A DNA stretch of 46,972 nt from Funneliformis mosseae. Taxonomy: Eukaryota > Glomeromycota > Glomeromycetes > Glomerales > Glomeraceae. The position numbers and the translations under genes were made by a program. The notes below the pieces were generated by a model. The model had not been told where the DNA came from, ran no database searches, and was given only the letters and a program-made list of their open reading frames with translations. Location of the stretch: the NCBI GenBank assembly GCA_910592005.1, contig CAJVPP010000119.1:1-46972 (forward strand). The letters are read 5' to 3'. This document shows positions 33,499 through 46,460 of the stretch, piece after piece (position 1 is the stretch's first letter; each line of letters starts with the position of its first letter).

Positions 33499-35154
33499 GA
33501 ATTCCTTATCATAATGAAATTTACAATTATATATCCCAGAAATTTAAGGAACTAACCACTATATTATTCATCATTTAAAGATATTGTAACCTTTTTATAT
33601 ATAATTTATTAGTATTTTTTTTCATTTTATTTTAAAAATGTATTGATATTTATGAATGTAATTTTCTCTAATCCAATTCAATTATCTGTTACATTTTTAC
33701 CTTTAAATAATTAATAATTACTTATTAAATTTGGTATTTATAAAGGCTAGGTAAAAATTTGCTTACAGTAGAAGGATGTGAAAATAGAAATTTAATTGCT
33801 ATGATTATATTCTCTTATTATTGAACTTTACAAGTAATTCAAATTTAAGTATATATTATAACTTTTATAATTTTAGCTATATATTGCAGAAATACTTGAA
33901 AGTATTCTTTTTTTTACCTACTTTAAAAGTGTAAAATATGCTTCAATTACAAGTTTTAAAAGTATTTGTTTAAAAAATTTTTTGTTGTTATTTTACAAGT
34001 TATTAGTGTACTTTAAGAAGCATAATGTAGAATATCAATAATTTGTTTAGAATATTTTATATTTACTTATACTACAATACTTATCAGTTATATCGAATCA
34101 TGATTAATAAGAATGTTTAAATTTATAAATAATTTTATTATCATTATTATTATTAATTTAATTAATTACCTTCATCATATTTTTAGCAATATTTCAACTT
34201 TATACTTATACATAAGTTTCAATTTACAAAAAGTTATTTGAGAATCTATAAGAATCTTTTAATATTTAAAGTTTTAATTATGATGATTTTTTAATCAAAA
34301 TGAAAATATAGATAAAGGTGAGCTGATTTTAATTTTTTAATTTTGTTATTCTAAACCTTGTCTAATTTTTTCCTTTTAGAATACTTAGATATTAATCAAA
34401 AATCGTGGTATTAAAGCAATCATAAGTAATAATTTAATTGGTAATATCTTAATAATTTATTAAATTTTAAATTTTAGAATATATTTTATTTTAATAATTG
34501 ACATTTAATTCATTTAGATGCATTTCTTATTAGAATTATCATAGTATTAATAAGTTATTATACACAATTATATTTTTAACTTTTATTTAATTGTAATGGA
34601 AAATTTACTTCCTTAATTATTCATTATTGGTTTTCAAATATTAAATATTATTAAATCTGTAAAACTGTTACCACATTTATATGTTTATAAGAAGATCTAA
34701 ATACTTTAGTTAGAACTAAATTTGAATTATATTATGAGGTATATTTACAGATGAAAATTTTATTTTTGCCAATGAATGAAAACTTTTTAATAGAAATTTT
34801 CTTTTTTTTAAGATTTGTATTATATATTTTAGATTAATTATCAGAATATAATTTTGAATAAGCACTATTTTTCATATTTTTTTTTATATTATTCACTTAT
34901 TTATAATTATAACTAGGTAAATTATATAATCAGCTAATATTTTATAAAGCTTTAATTCTAAGGTTATTTTGTAATCTAAAAAAATAGCATACTATTTTTA
35001 ACTTTTTTATATTAAAGTTATAATATCTAATTTGATTTGATGTAAATTATTAAATTCTTCTATATATAAATTAAAATCCAGTAATATTTTTTTTTAAAAT
35101 CTTAAATAAATACTTTTTTAAATTATTAGCTGATAGAATTTTCCATTTTTTTTT

Positions 35155-35188
<34 letters not shown>

Positions 35189-38100
35189 ACTAAAAACAAT
35201 AATCATTCTTAAAATTAATAAATTTTCATTAATTTTAAAGCATATATTAAAAAAATTTTGTTATCACTATAATATTTCTACTAATACAGTCAAAACTCAA
35301 TTAAGTAAAGAAATAAATAATTCTGATTTATTATATTATTAGATATATCAGATAATAAAATTTAGAGACATTAATCTTTTTTTAAAAAAATTAATTAATA
35401 TTCTTAAAGTATTATTCAGCTCTCATTCATTAGATGAACTGATGTATTTTTATATAATATTTAAGATCAATAAGCTGTATTTGCAAATAATTAAAGGTGA
35501 AAGATTAGTTAAAAATATATATACAATATTAACATTATAATAATTATTTTTTAATTAATTAAAATTAAATTTGATATTAATGTTAATATACTTTAATATT
35601 TATTCTACAAAAATGATGAACTCGTAATATTTATCAGATAGATTTACCTAAAAATCTTAACTTTATTTTAATAATACAAGTTAAAAATAATTGTGGCTGA
35701 ACATTTTTAGGAATATTTAACAAGCTTAATTATATCAAAGATTTAAGGGATTTTTTTTTTAATCCAAATTTTTGATTTGTTTTAGAGGCTTGACATAATT
35801 TTGATTAGTCTAAATGTAAAAAAAGTTGGTAAAATAAGATATGATGTTAAATAGCATAAATGTAAGCTTATTAACTAATCTTTTATAAGTAAAAAAAAAG
35901 TATTATAATAGAATATCAATCCTTTTCATATTTAAATGTAAAACAATTTTTTAAAATAAATTTTTCTACAAATAATAATAAAAGTTTTCAGGAAAATTAT
36001 TCAAATTTCTTTTTTAATATATTTAAAAGATAAAATTTTATTTTTTATATAATATAAATCAATGATTAACTCATGATTTTTCACCATATAGTAAATTAAA
36101 AATTTTTTTGAATTTTATTTTTCAATAAAAAATACATATTAAATCTGAAAAATAAAAAATACACTACTTTAATAATTCTAAAAAAAATTTTATATATTTT
36201 GCAATGATAAATATCCAATAAAATGAGAATATTACATTAGTTTAGTCAATTGGAAAATTAAAATTTTGTATTTTTAGATAACCCATTTTATGAAATATAC
36301 AGATCACATAATAAATTTAAACTTATCATCAAAAGGAATCATTTAGTTAATTTTATTTTAAATTAGTTAGTCATACTATTATCATTAAATGAGATTTTTA
36401 TTTGTTAAATTTATGTTATTTTGTTTTTACTTTTTTTTTTCAAATAAGTGAATTAAATATTGATCTAATCATTTATAAAAATTGCATAATAGTTCATAAA
36501 ATAAATTGGTACTTTTACAATAATTATGGTGAATAATAAATTAAATTACTCTGCTTATTTTATTTAAAGATATCAGAAATTATATTTTGAGTAATTGAAA
36601 GAATATCAAGGATTTTGATATTTCTACTACTAATTAAACATTTAATATCTGTTAAAACTTTTGTTACCTGTTGAAATTTTACGATTTAAAAAAATATTAA
36701 ATATAAGTTTCTTTTTAGATAAATTTTTTTTTGTAATAATAGTAATAAGTAGAATTATTACAAATAATATAAAAAAAATGTTATGAGTAATATTAAATGC
36801 CTGCTATTATTTTTCTTTGAGGGTCATGAATAAGGGCATTACCTCTTACTCTCACATTTTGAAAAATTAAGCATATAGGATTGATAAGCCACTACTACCT
36901 AGATCCCACAAAGTTAATAACTAATCTAGGTTTAATATAAGTATCCTTATCCAGATTATTATAATCTATATATCATTTATACTATACTATAAAATATTAT
37001 ATTTTTTACAAGTGGTAATTTTCTCACAGAATGTGTAAATTCACCTCAATAAGAAACTTGTTATTATAACAGATATTAATATATTACATATAAAAGAAGT
37101 CATGTCTGAAAATAACTAACTAAAAAATCTTATGCACTATCTCACAATAATAATACTCATAAAAAGTTGTAATTATTTAAATTTTGAATATTTTTAAATT
37201 ATTTATTATAAACGTAATTTTTATAGATGATTTTTTTCTTTTATTTTTTATTTTTTTTAAAAATATATTTAAATTAAGTTAATATTATAATAAAAGCAAT
37301 AATTTTTTAAATTAATAAATAATCAGTGATTCTGTTTTATCTTTTTATTTCCTTTTTTTTAACTTTAATATGGATTACATGAACATCTAGTTATGTAATA
37401 AATATAAACTTATTATCATAATATATGGATTATTTATTTATTAAGGTAATACTTTTTATTATATAGTATTACATCTCGTTTTTAATTTATTAAAAAAAAT
37501 AATTTTTATTTCAATTATTGATTTATTTTTTATTAATAATTAACAAATATATAGTATATCAAAAAATTAATTTACCAGTATTTATTAAAAAGATTTTATT
37601 TACTCATAAATAAAAAATTTCTAAAATAATAATTATTTACATTTATATTTTAATTCAACTTCCAAAAAATTTATAATTGACTTTTCTGATGCTAAAAAAA
37701 AAAATTTTAAATTAATCAGTGGTGATTTATTTTTAAGAATTTAAGAGATCAATACTATAAAGATAATGTAAATTTATATATATATATTTTAGAGCTTTAA
37801 TAATTTCAGATCATAAATACTTTCATTTTATTTTCATATTTATAAATCATATAATATTAGTATAATACACATTAGTTAATAATCATTCTTGAATAATATC
37901 TAAAATAGAAATGATATTTTGAGAAATTTTAATTTTATTCTTTGAATAATTTTCTAATTATTCATTAAGAAATTTATTTTTATTTCTTTCTTTTCTAATT
38001 CTACTTATAATTATTATTAAAATATATGCATATAAAAATATAATTTTAAATTCTAAAATCTCCTTATTCTGTAATATTTTACTATTAATTATTATTATTT

Positions 38101-41100
38101 TTATAATAAAATAAATCATGAAATTTTTTTTTATCTTATTATATCTCTATTAATAACTTTCTTTTTTATAGTTAATTCCTATAGTATTTGAATTTCAAGT
38201 CATAAAGAGACTTTACTTATGTAAAGATTATGAAAATATTAATTCAAAAGTTCACAACTAGATTGATGCTTAGAAAGGTATCATTCACCTTTTTTTCTCT
38301 TATGATATTGATATAATATATTCAATTGGTTAAATCTGAAATATCATATCTTGTTGAATTCATCTCATATGTTACATCATATTACTAATTATACTATATT
38401 TTTTCCATTTATAGCTCAGTCTAATTAACATTGGTTTCTAACTGTATAATATGATCTTTATTATTATTTACTAATAAAATATTCTATTTGCATATTTTAG
38501 ACTAAGAGTATCAGATATGCAGTTTTGCACAGTTATGATTTTTTAATTTATATTTTATATTATAATATTGTTAACTATTAAAAATTATTAATATTATATT
38601 TTTATTTATGCAAAGATCAGATAAAAAATGCTATGATAATAGAGAACATTGTTGCAGCTTGATAATATTCTTTATTTAACTATGAAACTATTGAGATATT
38701 AAATTACTAATGTATTTTATATATAATTGAATAATATATATTTTTCAGGTAGTTAATTATTTCTAGTAATTAATGCTATATTCTTATATTCAATGTAAAA
38801 TTATATAAATATTAACTTTAAAAAATTATTTTAATTTGTTAAACATTTAAGAGTGCAAACGATTGTAAAAATAATTCAACTATAATAAAGTAATCTCCTA
38901 CTTATTATAAGATATTATTAAAATACTAATTATTACTAATAATATATATTGTAGTAAAAGGACAAATGTACTTCAGGTGATGGTTATATATCTTTGGTAA
39001 TTGACATCATTTCTTCTTTCTTATATATTGATTCAAATTATCTTTACTATAACACATTTTATTTGTTGCATATTAAGATGCAGAAAAATGTTTAAATGGC
39101 AGCTACTATAATAAGGTAATATATTTTACTTTTGTATCCTATTATAGAGTAATTTAAAATAATAAGTGTAGCTTACCATACTTTATATTTCATCTATCTA
39201 TTCAGGATAAAAGATATATTTCAGAAGATATTTGTTTACCAGTGATAATATACTTAATATTCTTATTTATCACGTGAATTTATTATTAATATTTTTATTT
39301 ATTGAATACTTAAGATTCAGTCAATTGTGATTATGGTACTTACTGTAAAAAAGTAATTTATGTTAAGATATTTAATGACTAATGTTATCATAATTTCTAA
39401 TAGTATATATATATATATATATATATTTTTATTCACTTTAGAATCTTACCTGCTTAATGATAGTAAAAAGTGCTGTTTAGATATAAATTATTTTCTTTTT
39501 TATCTTAACATGTAAATTTTATAAACTATCAATAGCATTATTATATTAATATTTGATATTCCTAAGATTAATTTGTTAAGTAATTATCAAACTAAGATAA
39601 TTTTTATGTTATAATTATGCTTTATATATGCTTATGATTATTTAATAATTCATATGCATTTAATGAATTAAGGATAAGGAAATTTATAAAGAAAAACTTT
39701 TAAATTATTATTTGAATTGAAATTACATAAAGCTAAAAATCTGTTATAATATACTGTAATAATAAATTGTATGTAATATTGGTATTTAAAATTTTATTTT
39801 CTAATGAATATAAATGTTAATTATTTTTTTAAAAAAAAAGTAAATAATAATTATTTTTTTTGTAATAATGCAAATTAATATATTTTTATTCATATTATTA
39901 AGTAAATGATCAATTTTCTGCAATTTGCAAATTTTTTTTTTAAAAAATCTTGAATAAAAACTCTATTATTAATTTTTAAATATTGACAGTCATGTAATAT
40001 TATTAAGAAATTTTAGAATTACACTTAGTTTTTTTAACATTTTTCTAGTTTAAGCTTAATACCCAAATTTACTAAACACTATAATATTTTAAAATCATAG
40101 AATTTAGAATTAAAGCCATTTCAACTCATTAATTTTGCTAAAAACTTCTATTTTGTATTAAAAATATTATACTTATAACTAATAAATTAAAAGTTCATGA
40201 TCTTCTTTTAATGTAATAAAAAAAATTAATTAACATTAATATATATATGACTAAGTTAAAATTGTTAAATAGCTATAAATTAATTATGTCAAAATTTCTA
40301 TCATATGAAAAATAAATTTATGATATATATTTATTATAAATGTTCTAGTTTAAAATGATAAGCATTAATTTTATTTCTTTATTATTTGAAATACTTTATA
40401 ATCATTAATTGAAAATTTTTTATTATCTTTACTTAATAATTATTGTTACAGAATTAACTATAACTTATTAATTTACCTTTAAGATATGATTAAAATATAG
40501 TTTAAGTTAATATAATATATATTGCATTTAACTTTACGTAAAATTGTATCTTTAATAAGGCTATTTTTGATTTTAAAAAAAAATATGAAACTATCATTAG
40601 ATTTATATATTATAGGATTATATTCATTAATAATTTCTTCATTCCTTTTATTTTAAAAAAGTAACAGTCATAGGTTATTATCACAAAACTTGTAAAATAT
40701 ATTAGAAGTAAATCCATCTTAACTTCTTCTTAATAGTAATTTAAATTTGTATAGAAAATAAAATTCCCTTAAATGAGAGAATGCATTATTTACATCTATT
40801 TTATTAATCTATCTTAAATTCATTAAAATGATATTTAAATTAACAATTTTTGTATTAACAATCTCAATCTCACTAAATTTAATATTCTTGGAAAAGTTAA
40901 TGCTATCAGTTAATATATAATCAGGATCTATATATGACTTTAATAAATTTTGATGATTTAATAATTTCTTATATGAAGTTTAGTATCAGAGTTATATTTT
41001 GCATAAGACTCTATCTTAATTCATTACTCAACTTCTTTTATTTACAAATAATCTCTTTTAATGATTGATAATAAAGTTTTTTCAAGAAATAAAGTAAAAT

Positions 41101-44100
41101 TATTTGATTTAAATATTTTCTTAAGTAATTTAGATATTAATCTATACAAAACTTTTAAAGTTTTAATAAATTATTAGATTAAAATCCTGCTTAATAAGTA
41201 AGCTCAAAATGTTATTTTATCCATTTAGATTTATTATCAATTAAATACTTTTGTAAATAATCAATCAGTTCTTGAAAAAGCAACTCACTAACAGCTATTA
41301 AAAGTATAAAGATATCTAAAACATCTTGCTCATTAATAAAAAAACTTCACAATATATATATTTATATCAAAAAAAATAATATTTTTATATTAAAATTATA
41401 TACAATAACAATTTCACTTACTTTAAAATAATTTGAAAGATTTCTAGTTTAATATTTAGTAATCTTAAATAAGTTAAGACATTATTATTATTATTTTTAT
41501 TTAAAATTAAAAATTCATCATAAATAGAAAAAATAATAGCATAAAATATTTATGTGCATACAGAATATTTTAAAAATTAGTTTGACATTTTGTTACAATA
41601 AATTGGTTTTATAAAATAAGAATTTTACTTGTTAGAAGATCATCACATTTCACAAAAAATAAAACTTGTTTTTTACTTGCTATAATCTGAATTTTAATAT
41701 TAGCAAAATTTTTAAAATAATATAATTTTTCTTTTTTATTTATGCTTTGCAAGAAAAATATCTTATATTTTAATTAAAATATCAAGAATTAAAATGTAAC
41801 AAAAATAAAAATTTGTTAAAAAATAGATTTTCCTAGCAATTTTTCTCAAATTATGATATTTATTACTGATATTCTAATAATTAATCAAAATTAATTTTTT
41901 ATTTGACCTAAAGATTTAATCAACTTTATGTAGTATTCAAGAAAAACTAATCTACTGTATATCTGACTAAGAACAAGTATATTTTATAATACATTAAATA
42001 TGCTAGAATTTTGTTGTATTTAATTTTAAAGTTTCTTTAAGTAAGAAGAAATTTTATTATTTTTTTTTGCATTTAGCATTTTTTTCACAATTAAATGACT
42101 TAGAAGTTTTAGCAGAAATTTTAAAAGTTCAGATAAGACAAATAAAGTATAAATTTTTTTTCTATTATAACTTTTGAATTCTAAGAACTTATCTGCTAAA
42201 ATTATGAAAAACTAGACATTCAATTCATTAATTTAATATTTAAAATAAATGACTTAGTATTTTGTGATTTCAATTAAGTAATATAAATTAATTTAAGAAG
42301 AATATGTTTTGTAAAAATTAATCAGAAATTTTTCATTTATCTTGAACAGAAATTTGAATTGATATATCAATGATTATGATTTAAAATATAACTTAAAAAA
42401 AATTCTGTATAAATGAAAAAATACTAATTGTAAAATAAAGTAGTGGTAATTAAATTCAATTCTATAAAGAATATACAGGCTGAACAGTATAGTATTGTAA
42501 TTTTCTTATAAAAGATTTTTGAATTGAAATAGAAAGATAATATCATTCAGTTTTATTAAATATAACTAATAATGCAAATAACTAAAAACTTTATCTTATT
42601 AATTTATAGTGTTAAATGATTTGTAAGTTAATTCTTTTCATTCTTTTATATTTTTATTTCAAACATCTAGCAAAATTTTGCTTAATATTGATAAAGGTAT
42701 GATTTTATAATCTATTATTAGAAAAAAGAAAAACTCTAATAAATATCAATTATGCAGTCTTTCAATATAATAAATTTGAATGTTGATCAGTATGCATTAA
42801 TTAAAAAATGATTTACATACAAATATAGTTTTATTAAAAAAAATGGTATTACTTTATTTATTCTTTTATAAATGTTATGTTTTTTACAAAGATTGTTTGT
42901 CATATTTTCTGTAGATCTATCATGCAAAAATTTCTAATCTCTTTATTTTGCATATTTATAATCTGAATTTAATATATATTATACTCATTTTCCTAGATTA
43001 TACTTAACTAGTTTTAATATTTTTACATTTTGATTTATTTGATTCACTTATTTTTCTGTATATAATTGATTTTTATTACAAAAAACTATTGAAGATAATA
43101 CTATTAAAGGATTATTAGAGAGACTATTAAGATAACTCTACTAAAACTAGTAAATATATCATCAAAGATACTATTAATTTCTAGTACTGTATTAAAAAAA
43201 TAATTCCAAATATTATTATTTATCATAAATATTCTAAACATTCAAATTAAAAGATAATATATAAAATAGTAAAAAAGTGAAGAATTAAAAGCTAATTTAT
43301 AGTAAAAAAGATTGTTAAAAAGGCTTAAATTTAATTAATTTTTACATATAAATAAGTAATTTAAAATTTAATACAAATATTTCAATTTATTAAATATTAA
43401 TCTATATTAATGTGATTTAATGTGAATGACTAAGATGATCATTAACCAGTTCTAATTTCTATATTGTTATTGATATCTATATTAATAAAATATGTTAAAG
43501 CAATTTTAAATAATGAAATTATAAAAATTGCAATCTTTAAATTTATATAATCACTTTTTCTTGAGTATTTACTATTCAAAAATACAAATACAAATTTCTT
43601 TTATTCTATATTATAAAACTTACATCTTATTCAAAATTGAAAATTTTAATTTGTATTATCAGAAAAAATTTTTTCTACAGGTCTAGTTTTAATAATAATA
43701 ATATTTTAAATAAAATAAAAATATATTTATTTTTCTTAAAAATTTTATCAGTTTTATTATAATAATTACTTTATAAGATTTATTATATTGTATTAATATG
43801 TGATGAAAAAAATTTATGATAAGTAGAAATTTTTTAATCTTTTATTATTTGCTAGCTAATTTGCTATTAAAAAAATTAATTAAAACAAAAGAAAGAAAAT
43901 AATAATTTATGCAATACTTGAAATAAATTTTCAAATAATATCATAGTAATTAAATATATTATCTTACATTTAGTTTTGAATTTTGCAGAAATTATAAAAA
44001 TCTATGCTATATTTCTTTACTTACTGATATTATAATAATTCAATAGATAATAAAAGTAAGAATAAAAAAAGTTATTGTTTAGAATTGATTGTTATACAGA

Positions 44101-45090
44101 ATTGATTTTTACCATAATGTTTATTGAAAAGAATAAATAAATAAATAACAGAAAATATTATGATACATTTTTAATTATCATATCAACTGAATAAAGTTAC
44201 TGAGAATCCAATTAAAAAATTAATAATTCATAATTACTTATAATTAGCTTAATTATCTGAACAATATACTTTATAAAATTTATTAATACAAAATAGTATA
44301 AAAGAAACAACTTCAAAATTTTGAATAATATTGTTATATAATTTACTAAAATACACATATAAAATTTTTTATATAAACATAATTAACTTATACTTTATTA
44401 TAATACAATTATACAGATCATGAAATTTGACATTGTACTAGTCAGAAGATAGATATAGCCTTTAGTTTACATTTTTCTTCAAGCTTTTTAAGATATTTTT
44501 TTATCTTGATTTTTTCTGAAAATTTTATGGAAATTGTGAGACAATTGTTGAAATGCTTTTTTGATGTTAGTTGATTATTAAACTTATCAATATATTCTAA
44601 ATTAATATTTAGTTTATAATCTCTGAATCTTATTTCTATTTTTTACAAGTACTCACAATCTTGATAACTGGTTTCACTAGCTTGATCACTACTGTAATAT
44701 TCTTTTTTTCTATCTGTTATTTTCTTTCTCTTGTTTATCTATCTTTTCTAGATCTTTTTTATATTATTTAGCAAGCCATTTATGTTATTCTTTCTGAATA
44801 AATTCCTTTTCAAGTTATTCTTTATTTGAATTAATTAAAAAATTTAAATATAAAATAATAATATTTTAATTAGATAATAAATTGATTGAGAAATTACCTT
44901 TTTGTTATAAAAGGGTCAATATTATTGCCATCCTACTATGAACTAAAGGCTTTTATTCAACTTTACTGATCTAGATAGATTTTAATAAAAAAAAAAGATA
45001 ATTAGATACCTATATTATAATAATAAATGTAAATTACTAATTTTGATTCATTATGAATATTAGCTATATATTATTTTCTACATTATCTAC
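33499..45090. other. Gene-free, CG-desert AT-rich block
   Basis: About 11.6 kb with no open frame of credible composition, very low GC content and only a handful of CG dinucleotides. It holds one decayed dispersed repeat (35565-35910), a slightly more GC-rich patch at about 36800-37060 that looks like an old unidentified element, a (TA)n microsatellite near 39403-39426, a poly-T tract near 35148-35180 and otherwise nothing I can name. A lysine-rich coding-like piece on the minus strand at about 44715-44820 (EKEFIQKE-HKWLAK) may be a relic related to the neighbouring SART1 copy or another gene. Confidence 0.75.
35565..35910 (+). repeat. Dispersed repeat, decayed copy
   Basis: Collinear with 3896-4260. 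In the block matching 4145-4240, all five CG sites of the other copy are changed here (to CA, TA, TG, TA, TA) and many further G-to-A and C-to-T changes are present, for example GGATGGCACGGATG becoming AAATAGCATAAATG. Changes in the other direction are few. The coding-like frame of the other copy is destroyed. Confidence 0.75.
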
Positions 45091-45093
45091 TTC

Positions 45094-46190
45094 TTTTCAA
45101 CCACCCTTTTTTTTCTTCTTAACAGTTTATCTATTTCAATATCATCAGCTTTACTATCTTCTCTACTAGTTTTGGTTAACCAGTTGAATTGGCTTTGGTT
45201 CAATCTCAACAGGTTTGATTATTATTGGAGCAATGATAAGCGATTTAACAAATTCTGATATGTCAGAAATAACTAATCCTTCACCAGGCATCTTATCATC
45301 TTCATAAGGCTCTTCCTTAATATTTGTTACTATAAATAGAGATCCAATATTTATATAATAATTTTTGAATAATAAATCATAATGATGAATTACATACAAT
45401 TTCTGGCAATTTCTTCAACACTCATCCTAGATAAGTCATCATTATCAGCAACCTTCTTTCTTACTTTTTTCTTCTTTATAGTCTATTATTCATAAACTGA
45501 TGTTAACTTTGGTTAATGAATTTTTGGTTTCTCTTTTTATAAAATAAATTAAAAAGTAATGACATACTTTTAATTTCTTGAAAGTGACTTCAGCTGTATA
45601 ATAATCTAATTTCAATCATCTCTATGGAATTAAAATAAAATAAAAGAGAATAAGAACTAATTATAATATATAAATGATATTACTATTGTAAGACAAAGAA
45701 ATCGGCCTCGACTTTAATTTCTCCGCTACTCATTCCTTCGCTCATATTCATTTAATTGAACAGTACCGTCACTACCTACCATGAAACCCATAAAAATTAT
45801 AGATCAAGTTTTTAATTGATATTAAATTAATTAAAGAAATTATATACAGTTCTCTTATTTCCTTCGATTTCCTCATCATAATGTGATAAAATATTCTTTT
45901 TAGATATTTTCCTCCAACAAAATTAAATTCTTCGTCATCGTAACCAGTATAAATAGGTTTTTTCTTTTTATTTTCTAAATTCTTTTTGAGTCTTTGTTGT
46001 TCTTCAATCTGTATAAAAACTAGCTGATCACCTTCTTCTGTAATAAAAAACAATAAGTAAGAGCTCGTAAAGTTAAAAAACTCTCTAAATAAAAGTTACC
46101 TTCGTTTTCGAGAATGCTCGAATCTTTAAAACTATAATGCGTTCTTTACCGTCCTGGAAATCTGAAAGTTCGTGAGCTAATTGCATAATT
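45094..46190 (-). pseudogene. SART1: SART1/SNU66 tri-snRNP protein relic, 5'-truncated
   Basis: Minus-strand exons match the central part of the SART1/Snu66 family, a U4/U6.U5 tri-snRNP component needed for spliceosome activation. Exon a (about 46190-46100): LAHELSDFQDGKERIIVLK, then in the next frame SSILENE. Exon b (from 46037): EEGDQLVFIQIEEQQRLKKN, KKPIYTGYDDEEF, then ILSHYDEEIEG in another frame. Then SDGTVQLNEYERRNE and, one base shifted, VAEKLKSRPISLSYN (about 45670-45790); DYYTAEVTFKKLK (about 45570-45620); KKKVRKKVADNDDLSRMSVE (about 45395-45480); and EGLVISDISEFVKSL (45166-45345). Intron borders are still recognisable, for example GTAAC to TTACAG between a and b. The N-terminal third and the C-terminus of the family are missing and at least four frameshifts or stops are present. 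A working copy must exist elsewhere, as the gene is normally essential. Confidence 0.75.
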
Positions 46191-46394
46191 TAAAATTTTT
46201 TATTGAAGGAAAAAATTATTACAAAAAACTCTCATTTTTGTTAAGTTTGATCGGTGAAGATTCTTATTGGCTGCGGGCTGAATATAGCGGGCAATTTCGT
46301 AATTTCGCTAGAAAACGGACATTGTCAAATCGTCTTTCCGAAACGCTAGGTGATCAATTAATTTCACATGATAAGACTGACAAAGTCGGACTTA

Positions 46395-46460
46395 CATAGC
46401 TGTCGCCCAAAAAAAATGGTAGCCGTATTTGTTATTCTGGGTCTTTGTTATTATAGTAAT
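46395..46460 (+). repeat. Solitary terminus of the fold-back family
   Basis: CATAGCTGTCGCCC followed by AAAAAAAATGGTAGCCG matches the terminus of the element at 3004-3534 and the extra terminus in its loop. After about 65 bp the similarity fades and I found no second end in the window, so this is a fragment or an element running beyond what I can recognise. Confidence 0.65.

Noticed and set aside
33499..45090. Mitochondrial or bacterial-symbiont insert as cause of the AT richness
   Set aside because: No organellar or bacterial coding sequence, rRNA or tRNA is visible, and a nuclear repeat family has a decayed copy inside it.
46181..46399. 72-residue plus-strand frame with ordinary composition
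   Set aside because: It lacks an ATG at its start, runs antisense to the 5' side of the SART1 relic and into a repeat terminus; no family match.
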